DNA of 64,000 nt from assembly GCF_023715535.1 (NCBI RefSeq), contig NZ_JAMBOI010000002.1, forward strand, positions 62,001 to 126,000, given 5' to 3'. The notes below the pieces were generated by a model that searched no databases, was not told where the DNA came from, and saw only the letters and a program-made list of their open reading frames with translations. The translations under genes were made by a program, and so were the position numbers. The stretch's first letter is position 1. Every line of letters begins with the position of its first letter. Positions 32,964-40,877 of this stretch are shown piece by piece. The DNA is from Sporosarcina luteola. Its GTDB lineage: Bacteria > Bacillota > Bacilli > Bacillales_A > Planococcaceae.

Positions 32964-34364
32964 TCAAGTGCCTATCTGTTTGTCAGACTTTCTTCGCAAG
33001 AGAGTAGCAAGCTTTTTGATCGATTCGCTCAACATGTCACCTTTGATAAGCACGATTGAGTCTTCTGTTGTAATACTATCCAAGTACTCGTACGCAAGGA
33101 TATGATTGTTGAACGAGTGGACTTCTATATTGGTGTTTTTTTGGGAAACTGTATCCGCCATTATTTTTGCATGTTCTCCAATTGTGAGCAGTACATTTAT
33201 TTTACTTTGATATAGTAGTTCACCAGCTCGTTGATGAATTGTATATCCCCAAGATCCTAGATCAGTTATTGTTCCGACGACAACAATCTTCTTTTTAGCG
33301 GGTTCTATTGCCTGCAACACTTTCAATGCTGCTAGAAGTGAAGTTGTTGTAATGCTCCATGTGTCGTCGATGATTGTAGCGCCATTTATCCCTTCCACTA
33401 CTTGCAACTGCTTATTGAGCGTGGGGAAAGACCTGAAGTGAACTGCTATGTCAGCAAGTCCCATACCGATATGATGAACCGCTGCAATTGCCGCGAGCGC
33501 ATTGTAAACTTGATGTTCGCCGAGACCCGGAACAAGCATTCTGCACTTCATTTGCCGATGTTCCACAGTCATATACATGCCTTCGGATGAATAACAGACA
33601 TCACTTGCTTTAAAATCGCTTTTCGATTGGAGGCCGACCGTTATAATCGTTCCCTTGAAGCTTTCCAAATCAAGTTTCTTTGTGTTCTGGTCATCTGCGT
33701 TTAAAATGAGAACTCCATCTGATTGAAGAGCGTTGCACATTTCCCCTTTTGCAGCAATATAGCCTTCCACTGTCTTGCAGTAATTGAGATGATGTTCGCC
33801 AATGTTTGTGATGATGCCAATTGTCGGCTTCAAATAGGCAGCTGCATTTGTAATATCGCCAGGCGCACCGACAGCCGTTTCGAACACTGCAGCTTCTGTC
33901 GAATCGTCTATACTGAGGAGATATGTCAAATGCGCAGTCCTCGAATTATTTGTACGATTCGTATGCGCCACTTTCTTACTAAAAGATAATAGGTGACGGA
34001 TCATCTCTTTTGTCGTAGTTTTTCCGGATGTACCTGTTACGGCGATTACTGGAATAGTAATGGAAGACCGGTAGTTGTCTATGAACTTCCAATAAGCTTC
34101 TTGCAGATTGTCAACTTTAATAATCGTCAAATCCTCGATCTGTTGTCCTTTCAGATCCATCTCCCGCTCAGTCACAATTGCAAGTGGAAAATATGGCTTT
34201 AACTTCTCCCATCTGACAATATTGCGTTTTAAAAATAAGATCGTATGGGGATGCCTCACTTGTTTGAGACGATAAGCCCCATGCCGTATAGGCAGGTCAT
34301 CTTTTCCTAGAACTAATTTGCCGGATATGATGATCCGGATATATCCTGTCGTTAGAGGTTTCAT
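32964..34364 (-). CDS. MurF-like Mur ligase (paralogue 2)
   Basis: 466 residues from MKPLTTGYIRIII, with GGGAAGGGAG upstream. P-loop TGTSGKTTTKE, NIGEHHLNY, YIAAKGEM with the probable carbamyl-Lys, NADDQNTKKL and GEHQVYNALAAIAA are present. In the C-terminal domain the MurF motif DD-YNANP becomes IIDDTWSITTTS, losing Asn-Pro, so substrate choice must differ from MurF. Closely related to paralogue 1 along its whole length including a shared W-K-F-I-D linker motif. Divergent from the ATP-grasp gene at 34541. Confidence 0.83.
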   Translation of the reverse strand: MKPLTTGYIRIIISGKLVLGKDDLPIRHGAYRLKQVRHPHTILFLKRNIVRWEKLKPYFPLAIVTEREMDLKGQQIEDLTIIKVDNLQEAYWKFIDNYRSSITIPVIAVTGTSGKTTTKEMIRHLLSFSKKVAHTNRTNNSRTAHLTYLLSIDDSTEAAVFETAVGAPGDITNAAAYLKPTIGIITNIGEHHLNYCKTVEGYIAAKGEMCNALQSDGVLILNADDQNTKKLDLESFKGTIITVGLQSKSDFKASDVCYSSEGMYMTVEHRQMKCRMLVPGLGEHQVYNALAAIAAVHHIGMGLADIAVHFRSFPTLNKQLQVVEGINGATIIDDTWSITTTSLLAALKVLQAIEPAKKKIVVVGTITDLGSWGYTIHQRAGELLYQSKINVLLTIGEHAKIMADTVSQKNTNIEVHSFNNHILAYEYLDSITTEDSIVLIKGDMLSESIKKLATLLRRKSDKQIGT

Positions 34365-34540
34365 ATGATTCACTCCCTTCCCCTTTCCTATCGTATGCCT
34401 TGTCGCTGTAAAGAGCCTGTACGAAAAACCTGAGTACACCAAATCGGCGATAGTTACTGACCTATGTGATGTATAACCATGTCGATAAACAGCTCCTTCA
34501 TAACCTATATAGAGTTGTCTAAATGAAGGAGTTGGACTTG

Positions 34541-35758
34541 TTGAAAACAATCATCTTTATCGGAACAAATAAATCGGGTTCCAGCAGGGAAGCGATCAGA
34601 GCTGCAGAACGGATCGGTTACTTCACCGTGTTATTTACAAATAACGAAAAACAGATCAAGCAACGGAAGGAGTACGCAGATGTCCACGAAATGATATTTG
34701 TAGACACGACTAATTTAGCCTCAATGCGGTTAGAAATCCGTTCTTTGCTATCCAAGGGAAACGTTGTGATGACGATTGTCAGTTTTGTCGACTCGAATGT
34801 CGCCCGTGCCTTAAAGCTGTGTGAAGAGTTCTGTCCAAACGGCACCTCCCCTAACGCTGTTGATATTATGGAGAACAAAGCAAGGACAAGGGCTTCATTA
34901 AGTGAGTTTCCGTTTTCTCCGAGGTTCATAACAATTCACCCGAAAACGAAACTCGAACCGTCAATAATAGAGCCTTTACCTGGTTTTCCCCTTATTGTGA
35001 AATCATCTTCCTCCACAGGGTCGAAAGATGTTTTGCAAGCAACTAATTTGGAACAGTTGAAGCAACATATACGGAAATTCACTGAGAAAGATCCGAATGA
35101 GTCAATTATTATCGAGGAATTCATCGAAGGGGACCAATACTTAGTGGAGGCGGTAATCTACGACAGGGAAATCCAAATCGCCGGTGTCATCCGACAAGAA
35201 ATCACATATGGCAAACGATTCATCATCACTGGTTACGGCGTGCTTGCAATTGTTCCAAAGCAATTGAATGACAGCATCCTGGAAGTGTTGAACGCGATCA
35301 TGGCGAAATTCGACATCCGAAATGGAGCGTTGCATCTTGAAATGCGTCTGACGAAAAACGGATGGCGGCTGATTGAGATCAATCCAAGGATTTCAGGCGG
35401 GGCAATGAACAATATGCTGAAAGCGGCATTCGGTTTTGACTTGGTCGAAGAAACACTAAAATTATACTTAGGTGAAAGACCTTCATTAGTTCAGAGACAG
35501 CGGAATTTCGTCTTTACCCAATATGTCATCATCGAGAAAAAAGGGATTTTGGAAAGAGTGACAGGCAAAAAGAGGGCTGGAAAATCGCCAGGGGTCGTCG
35601 AAGTGTACGTGAAGCCACGAAAAGGGACGCAACTCACGCCGCCACTATCGATGGGTCATCGGTACGCATATGTCATCGCCATAGGCACGACGTTGGAAAT
35701 GGCAAAATCATTTGCGAAAAAGGCAGCGGAAAAAATTCAATTTCACTTGAAGCAATAA
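34541..35758 (+). CDS. ATP-grasp ligase, carbamoyl-phosphate-synthase-like (copy 1)
   Basis: About 406 residues from a TTG at 34541 (MKTIIFIGTNKSGSS when initiated), nine bases after AAGGAG; an upstream ATG at 34523 overlaps that ribosome site. An N-terminal Rossmann-like domain is followed by an ATP-grasp core: PLIVKSSSSTGSKDV (ATP loop), IIEEFIEGDQYLVE, and HLEMRLTKNGWRLIEINPRISGGAM with metal-binding Glu/Asn/Arg. Such enzymes join an amino acid or peptide carboxylate to an amine, as in BacD and carnosine synthase. Only plus-strand gene in the island. Paralogue of the gene at 38510-39706. Confidence 0.82.
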   Translation: MKTIIFIGTNKSGSSREAIRAAERIGYFTVLFTNNEKQIKQRKEYADVHEMIFVDTTNLASMRLEIRSLLSKGNVVMTIVSFVDSNVARALKLCEEFCPNGTSPNAVDIMENKARTRASLSEFPFSPRFITIHPKTKLEPSIIEPLPGFPLIVKSSSSTGSKDVLQATNLEQLKQHIRKFTEKDPNESIIIEEFIEGDQYLVEAVIYDREIQIAGVIRQEITYGKRFIITGYGVLAIVPKQLNDSILEVLNAIMAKFDIRNGALHLEMRLTKNGWRLIEINPRISGGAMNNMLKAAFGFDLVEETLKLYLGERPSLVQRQRNFVFTQYVIIEKKGILERVTGKKRAGKSPGVVEVYVKPRKGTQLTPPLSMGHRYAYVIAIGTTLEMAKSFAKKAAEKIQFHLKQ

Positions 35759-35795
35759 ACGAGAGGGCTCCCGCAAAAAGGAGTCCTCTCGTTTG
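35759..35795. terminator. bidirectional terminator in the island
   Basis: ACGAGAGG-CTCC/GGAG-CCTCTCGT stem ending in GTTTGTT; lies between two convergent island genes. Confidence 0.75.
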
Positions 35796-35796
35796 T

Positions 35797-37962
35797 TCAG
35801 CTGTAATTCTGGTCGATATATTTGACCGTTTCAAACATATTTGTTTTGCTGGCTCCTTTAATAAGGATGGTGTCGTCCTTGCGGATCAGTTTCTGCAATA
35901 ACGCATGCAATTTATCCCGATCCGTGAAATGGTGGATTTTATCTGCAGCCATTCCCTTTCTTTTTGCCTGAGCGCCGATTTCCTCCGTCCGGAATCCATA
36001 GGTGATTAGTAGATCAATCCCCTGCTGTTGAATATAGTCCCCCACTTTTCGGTATTCCTTATCACGCAAATCGCCAAGTTCCCTCATTTGTCCTATGATG
36101 GCAATTTTCCGGTGCTTTGCGAGATTCACAAGGACATCAATCGCCGCACGCACTCCTTCCGGATGGGAGTGGACGGTGTCGTCAATCAGTGTGATATTAT
36201 CTTTGCAATTATAGATCGTCAATCGTCGTGGAGGCTTTTTGAATAGGAGGCCCGCCTTGATTTCCATCGGTGAAAATCCTAACTGGTCTGCAATTGCAAT
36301 GGCCGACAATGCATTGTACACATGATGCTCCCCGAAAATCGGGATGAACAATTCGACTTCTTCATTTTGGAGCTTCAATCTAAAGCTCATTCCTTGATCC
36401 GTATACTGTACGTCATAGGCGCGATAGTCTGCCGGTTTCTGTATGCCAATCGTAATCGTCTTCCCTTTGAAGCTTTGCGTCTCCAAAAATCTCGAATTGT
36501 CATTATCCCGATTGAGACAGAGCACGCCATATTGATTCATCCCATGAATCAATTCCGACTTGGCTTTCGCAACGCCTCTTGGATCACCGTTGAAGTTCCC
36601 TACATGTGCCAACCCGACATTCGTTACAATCGACATATTCGGTTGGATAATCTGGCAATGCTCAGTAATTACACCCGGATAGGCCATGCCATATTCAAGG
36701 ACAACCGCCTGATGGGATGAATTGATTTCAGCTGCATGCTTTTTCGTATGTTCCGTGGTATTCCAGTAGTCCTTTGATTCGAAGACATTCCATTTCTTTG
36801 AGAGGATCGAGGAAAGAAAAGCTTTCGTCGTCGTTTTTCCGGCACTTCCTGTAATCGCGATAATCGGCGTTGCTTGCTTATTAGCAGACCTTTTGCGTTT
36901 TACTTCCTTTATTCTCGATTGGATGGACTTTTGATTTTTTGCTACATACATCGCGTACTTGATCGTATTTTTAACAACATCCAATTCCAAATAAAATGCC
37001 GGAGGACAGCCTGGACGCCAGTTCACTTCATAGATCCATAATTTCAATTGATCATCCATTCCGACGTCTACTCCAATTTCATCAATTACTTCGCCGAATT
37101 TCTCCATTTGAAGCTCATCCAAATGCTTGGCGAGCGATAATGAAAAGAACTCCAGTTTCTTTCGGATATTGAATGCATCTTCCTTGAATTCATGCTCCAA
37201 AAAAGGATCTAAATAATTCGTGTAGCCGCCACTATTGATATTCGCAATGATGGAACCCTGCGGTGCAATCCGTGGATAGATTGTCGTAATTACCCACTCG
37301 CCATCTCCGTCTTTTTGAACATGCAACCTAAAATCGAAAACTTGCCCCGTCTTCGTAACTGACTGGATATAAGGTTGGACGATGAATGTCTCCTTGGCTA
37401 ATTTCTGTTTAAGGAAGCCATTTAATTGGGGTTTTTCATAGATCCTGTTCGTTCCTTCCCCTTTTAAAACGAAACGTCCTTTTTCTTGCACAATAAAAAA
37501 AATCCCTTTTCCTTTTCGGCCGTCAATCGGTTTGAAAACCACTTTCTCAAAAGCTGAAAGGAATTTGAAGAAATGGTCCGTATTCTTCACGACTTCCGTA
37601 GGTATCAGATAGCTCGCAAAATCTTTTGCTTCTTTCAATCGACGGTTTACGCTCCATTTATTGCCGATTGAATATGTCGTAAAAGGAATCTCTTTTTTTA
37701 ACTTTTCGATTGTCTCATTCGACTTCAATAATTTTTCCGGACTTCCTGCATTATAAATGACATGTGGAAAGGGCATGACTTTCGTCTTCCATTCCCCTTT
37801 TTCATACACTTGTCCCTTGATGGTACGATTCAAAAAATTCACTTCTCCAGGCGAGAAATAGAAAAACTTTGCCCCTTCCGCTTCTGCTACAGCCGCAAAT
37901 GCATAAGCTTTCATGACAGTGTCCGGATCTTTCCGATGATGCAACATGCCTATAATCGTCAT
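35797..37962 (-). CDS. fused YheC/D-type ATP-grasp and Mur ligase (CphA-like architecture)
   Basis: 721 residues from the second ATG (MTIIGMLHHRK), eight bases after AAAGGAG. Residues about 1-340 are an ATP-grasp of YheC/D type: VFKPIDGRKGKGIFF, VFDFRLHVQKDG, and EIGVDVGMDDQ to YEVNWRPGCPP. Residues about 368-721 are a Mur ligase: AITGSAGKTTTKA, NVGLAHVGN, VAKAKSEL, GEHHVYNALSAIA and LIDDTVHSHPEG. ATP-grasp followed by a Mur ligase is the arrangement of cyanophycin synthetase, though CphA is a different ATP-grasp branch. It probably catalyses two sequential ATP-dependent ligations; the product is unknown. Downstream of the CotZ-like gene by about 100 bp. Confidence 0.87.
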   Translation of the reverse strand: MTIIGMLHHRKDPDTVMKAYAFAAVAEAEGAKFFYFSPGEVNFLNRTIKGQVYEKGEWKTKVMPFPHVIYNAGSPEKLLKSNETIEKLKKEIPFTTYSIGNKWSVNRRLKEAKDFASYLIPTEVVKNTDHFFKFLSAFEKVVFKPIDGRKGKGIFFIVQEKGRFVLKGEGTNRIYEKPQLNGFLKQKLAKETFIVQPYIQSVTKTGQVFDFRLHVQKDGDGEWVITTIYPRIAPQGSIIANINSGGYTNYLDPFLEHEFKEDAFNIRKKLEFFSLSLAKHLDELQMEKFGEVIDEIGVDVGMDDQLKLWIYEVNWRPGCPPAFYLELDVVKNTIKYAMYVAKNQKSIQSRIKEVKRKRSANKQATPIIAITGSAGKTTTKAFLSSILSKKWNVFESKDYWNTTEHTKKHAAEINSSHQAVVLEYGMAYPGVITEHCQIIQPNMSIVTNVGLAHVGNFNGDPRGVAKAKSELIHGMNQYGVLCLNRDNDNSRFLETQSFKGKTITIGIQKPADYRAYDVQYTDQGMSFRLKLQNEEVELFIPIFGEHHVYNALSAIAIADQLGFSPMEIKAGLLFKKPPRRLTIYNCKDNITLIDDTVHSHPEGVRAAIDVLVNLAKHRKIAIIGQMRELGDLRDKEYRKVGDYIQQQGIDLLITYGFRTEEIGAQAKRKGMAADKIHHFTDRDKLHALLQKLIRKDDTILIKGASKTNMFETVKYIDQNYS

Positions 37963-38066
37963 GAACATTCTCCTTTACTCTATTTGACGGTTCTCTCTAG
38001 TACATTCATACGCATCTGAAATGATAAGGACAAGAGTTTACAGGCAGGGGATTTAGTTTTCCATCT

Positions 38067-38474
38067 CTATGCTTTTGAAACGATGAATGGCAATGGTCGG
38101 TCGACAAGTTCGTGGGAAAGCGGGGTGATTGCACAAAAGCTGCAAAGATTTACGAGGATGGACTGGGATGTCTTTTTCAACGTATATAGTTCGTGATCGG
38201 TTAATGCCGGCTGACCTTTTAAATCGACCGGTTGAAGCAAAGATAAAAGAGCAATGCAGCTGTCTTCGTTAATTCTCTCCACTCTGAAATATGGAGTTGC
38301 AATTCCATCCAGTATCGCGGTGAAAGGGTCGGAATGGTTTGTAGATTGCAGCATGAAGGGGATGGTGTCCTTGGCCGTCAGATGAATGAAACGGAATCCC
38401 TTTCCAAACTCCGCGAGTAATTGCTGCTCCTGCCATAATTCCTTCATTTCTTCACAAAGAAAGCACTTCCTCAA
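38067..38474 (-). CDS. CotY/CotZ/ExsY-like spore coat protein
   Basis: 135 residues, no signal peptide. It shows the family's TIPFML, TPYFRVERINEDSCIALLSLL and NLCSFCAI blocks, in the same order as in CotZ and ExsY, though shorter and with fewer Cys. CotY/CotZ-type proteins build Cys-rich lattices of the coat crust or exosporium. It follows the ATP-grasp gene by 35 bp, so they share an operon, and precedes the ATP-grasp/Mur fusion. Identification as a divergent member is by pattern, not by search. Confidence 0.72.
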   Translation of the reverse strand: MRKCFLCEEMKELWQEQQLLAEFGKGFRFIHLTAKDTIPFMLQSTNHSDPFTAILDGIATPYFRVERINEDSCIALLSLLQPVDLKGQPALTDHELYTLKKTSQSILVNLCSFCAITPLSHELVDRPLPFIVSKA

Positions 38475-38509
38475 CTCTTTCCCCTCCCTTTTTGTTACAT
38501 TCCATCAAG

Positions 38510-39706
38510 TTAGAACGGTTCGATGTAGAATTTTATCAATCTGGCAGCATTTTCTGCCCGTTCCTTTGCTTCTTCCATTGCCTCTCCGATCGCCATCACA
38601 TATCCGTTCCGATGACCCATAGATAGTGGCGGCAACATTATGGCACCGATTGACGACTTCACTTGGACATCAACAATTCCCGGATACAGAGCAGCCTGTT
38701 CGACTCCATCAATGTCCAGTAAAATACCAGTGCCATTGAGCGTTATATAGGAAGTATGGATGGACTTCTTTTTCTTTCTAATCAAATCCGGCTCTTCGCC
38801 GAGATAGATCTTTATCGTCTCCATCACTAGATTGATACCGAAAGCCTCTTCGATCATACGGTTCATAGCGCCGCCTGAAATCCTGGGATTAAGCTCAATC
38901 AGCTTCCAACCGCTTTTAGATAATCGCATTTCAAAATGGCACGCACCATGCTGAAAGCCTATTTCTCGTAGTATGCCGGTGACAGTTTCCCATAAGTCCC
39001 GATAGTGCGTCTCATCCATTTCCGTGACAACATCATACGCAGTGACAATGAATGTGTAATCCTGGCTGATTTCCTGCTGAATGACTGCCACAATGATCGG
39101 TATTGCATCGACGACAACGACTTCAATAATATATTGCGGTCCATCTATGAAATCCTCTATGAGAACATACTCTCCGGCCACACGTTTTGTCAGCCGCTTT
39201 ACAGCAATCTCAAATTGCTCTTCGTCTTGAATTAAATAAACATCTTTGGACCCGTTGGAAACCGGATTTTTCATAATAACAGGATATTTAGTAGTTGATA
39301 GTTTTGATTCCCCTAAAGGAATTATCTCAAAATCGCAAGATGCACTAAGGTTTTTTAATGCAATACGAGTTGCCACTTTATCCTCCATTAATCGCAATGC
39401 TTCGGAAGAAATGACAGATCCATAGAACTCATTGCAAAGTCTCGCTGCCATCGAGACATATGGATCGACAAAACTGATGATTGCTTTAATGTTTTGACCT
39501 GATTGAAGTAGTTGAATAAGTTGCTTACGTATAATTCCTTCTTCCATTAGCTCCAGATAAATGAGTTGAACATCTACAAGCCGCCTTCGCAGAAATGCTT
39601 TACGATCTGTCACCAAAATGGCAGTGTAGCCTAACCGGCGAGCAGCCGCCAGTGCGTCCATGCTTGATCCAGACATTGAAGATCCGATAAACACAATTGC
39701 CCCCAT
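38510..39706 (-). CDS. ATP-grasp ligase, carbamoyl-phosphate-synthase-like (copy 2)
   Basis: 398 residues from MGAIVFIGSSMSGSS, with GGAAGGATG upstream; the paralogue at 34541 starts the same way and the candidate sigma-E box at 39744 would start transcription just upstream of this ATG, which argues against the earlier ATG at 39763. ATP loop PVIMKNPVSNGSKDV, LIEDFIDGPQYIIE and HFEMRLSKSGWKLIELNPRISGGAM are intact. Same family as the 34541 gene across the whole length. It opens the CotZ-like/fusion operon. Confidence 0.83.
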   Translation of the reverse strand: MGAIVFIGSSMSGSSMDALAAARRLGYTAILVTDRKAFLRRRLVDVQLIYLELMEEGIIRKQLIQLLQSGQNIKAIISFVDPYVSMAARLCNEFYGSVISSEALRLMEDKVATRIALKNLSASCDFEIIPLGESKLSTTKYPVIMKNPVSNGSKDVYLIQDEEQFEIAVKRLTKRVAGEYVLIEDFIDGPQYIIEVVVVDAIPIIVAVIQQEISQDYTFIVTAYDVVTEMDETHYRDLWETVTGILREIGFQHGACHFEMRLSKSGWKLIELNPRISGGAMNRMIEEAFGINLVMETIKIYLGEEPDLIRKKKKSIHTSYITLNGTGILLDIDGVEQAALYPGIVDVQVKSSIGAIMLPPLSMGHRNGYVMAIGEAMEEAKERAENAARLIKFYIEPF

Positions 39707-39743
39707 TGCTTCATCCTTCCGTGAAGACAATCCTCTTCTTTCA

Positions 39744-39771
39744 ATTGTATGCGGATTCATCATAATACCTT
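39744..39771 (-). promoter_or_regulatory. candidate sigma-E promoter of the ATP-grasp-CotZ-like operon
   Basis: The minus strand carries CATACAAT (39751 down to 39744), a perfect match to the sigma-E -10 consensus CATACA-T. The -35 side (GGTATTATG, about 39762-39771) is only loosely like the sigma-E -35. It lies 37-45 bp upstream of the ATG at 39706. Confidence 0.45.
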
Positions 39772-39782
39772 AGGCAAATTAA

Positions 39783-39816
39783 ATAAGCATGAAGGGCTAT
39801 CCCTCATGCTTACTTA
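39783..39816 (-). terminator. terminator overlapping the yneQ stop
   Basis: AAGCATGA-GG/CC-TCATGCTT stem, then TATTTAATTT on the minus strand; separates yneP-yneQ from the island. Confidence 0.7.
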
Positions 39817-40114
39817 GTAAGTTAAATCGATTCACTTGTTCCATTAGACCGGCGTCCAGCAATGCTCGCAACTCAGTTTTACCGAAAAGGTCGAAATGAG
39901 GATAATCCTCACGATGGTCGATCCATTCTGGTTTCAACCCGTATCTTTTACCCCATTCGATTAATTTATCAAGATCCGCACAACCCGCCTTCGTTACCGT
40001 TTTACAGCCTGGGAAACGATCATCGAGCCAGTAATGGGTGAGAAATGCAATTTCCCCGGCACGGACCGCTTCTTTCCACGCTTTCAATTCTGTCCGATTA
40101 ATACCGAACGCCAT
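39797..40114 (-). CDS. yneQ: YneQ-like protein
   Basis: 105 residues from MAFGINRTELKAWKEAV. The ATG shares one base with the yneP stop (TGATG), so translation is coupled. No signal peptide; rich in Trp, Asp, His (WLDDRFPGCKTVTKAGC, HREDYPHFD). It matches the small conserved YneQ of B. subtilis in position and pattern; function unknown. Confidence 0.78.
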   Translation of the reverse strand: MAFGINRTELKAWKEAVRAGEIAFLTHYWLDDRFPGCKTVTKAGCADLDKLIEWGKRYGLKPEWIDHREDYPHFDLFGKTELRALLDAGLMEQVNRFNLLSKHEG

Positions 40115-40539
40115 CAGTCGGCCACCCTGCAGATTTCGGTATACTTGGCGTCCCATTCCGGATCGATTTTCCGTAACGAAACCGGACGGAAGTTTTCACT
40201 TTTGACTAAGATATGTTCAGAAGTGGCGGTTGCTGCGACCGTTCCATCTTCATGTAGAATTTCGTAGCCATACACTGTGCGAAGTTTCCCATGGGACTCG
40301 ACCCAAGTCCGGACGGTTGCGGTCTGTCCATATCTCATGGCTGCCTTGTATTGAATTGATAAGTCGATAACAGGGGACAGATATCCTTCCGCCTCGAGAC
40401 CCGCGTATGTAAAGCCTAAGTCTTGAATAAGGCTCGTTCGGCCAATTTCCATCCAGACTAAGTAATTGGCATGATAGACGACCCCCATCTGGTCCGTCTC
40501 CGCATATCTAATTTCCACTTCTTTTTCACTGACAAACAC
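40114..40539 (-). CDS. yneP: acyl-CoA thioesterase YneP (4HBT hot-dog fold)
   Basis: About 141 residues if the GTG at 40539 is used (about seven bases after GAGGTG); ATG 40545 is close behind the ribosome site and less likely. The 4-hydroxybenzoyl-CoA thioesterase motif is intact: RYAETDQMGVVYHANYLVWME with the catalytic Asp in DQMGVVYH. It cleaves acyl-CoA esters; the physiological substrate is unknown. It forms a pair with yneQ, as in B. subtilis. Confidence 0.87.
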   Translation of the reverse strand: MFVSEKEVEIRYAETDQMGVVYHANYLVWMEIGRTSLIQDLGFTYAGLEAEGYLSPVIDLSIQYKAAMRYGQTATVRTWVESHGKLRTVYGYEILHEDGTVAATATSEHILVKSENFRPVSLRKIDPEWDAKYTEICRVAD

Positions 40540-40609
40540 TATCATCACCTCTGTTGTCCATTATACAAAAGAGAGCTAGATATTGCTGTTTGTGTAACTT
40601 AAGGGGCTA

Positions 40610-40835
40610 TGCTCTCAACGGGCTGTTGCTTTCCGTTCCGGCGCTCGCTTTCCGCGGGCATGGCTTGAGCCAATCGAACCACGAAGAGTTCGATTTGCCG
40701 TATTTCTGCGCTTTTTGCAGAAATTAAGGCATCCTCATTCTGCTCCTTTAGGGTCGCAAAAAACATTGCTCGCAACGCTGCGCTTGTGCTCGCAAACGCC
40801 GTGCTTTGTAACGGCGTTCGCAGTAGTCGAGCGCA
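40610..40835. repeat. structured intergenic region with dispersed repeat B core and three hairpins
   Basis: The 330-bp gap between yneP and the next gene holds no coding gene. CGCTTTCCGCGGGC (40646-40659) is the core shared with the element at 62552-62668. Three hairpins follow: 40672-40695 (AATCGAAC arms), 40702-40724 (ATTTCTGC arms) and 40795-40818 (AACGCCGT arms). GC-rich in an otherwise AT-rich gap. Confidence 0.65.
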
Positions 40836-40877
40836 TGCATTACAAGCAAATGGTGTTATATAAGTTTTTTTATTAAT

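Noticed and set aside
34499..34507. sigma-K promoter (CATAACCTA) for the plus-strand ATP-grasp gene
   Set aside because: The -10 pattern fits CATA-N3-TA but no AC-type -35 is found at 16-17 bp, so not claimed as a feature.
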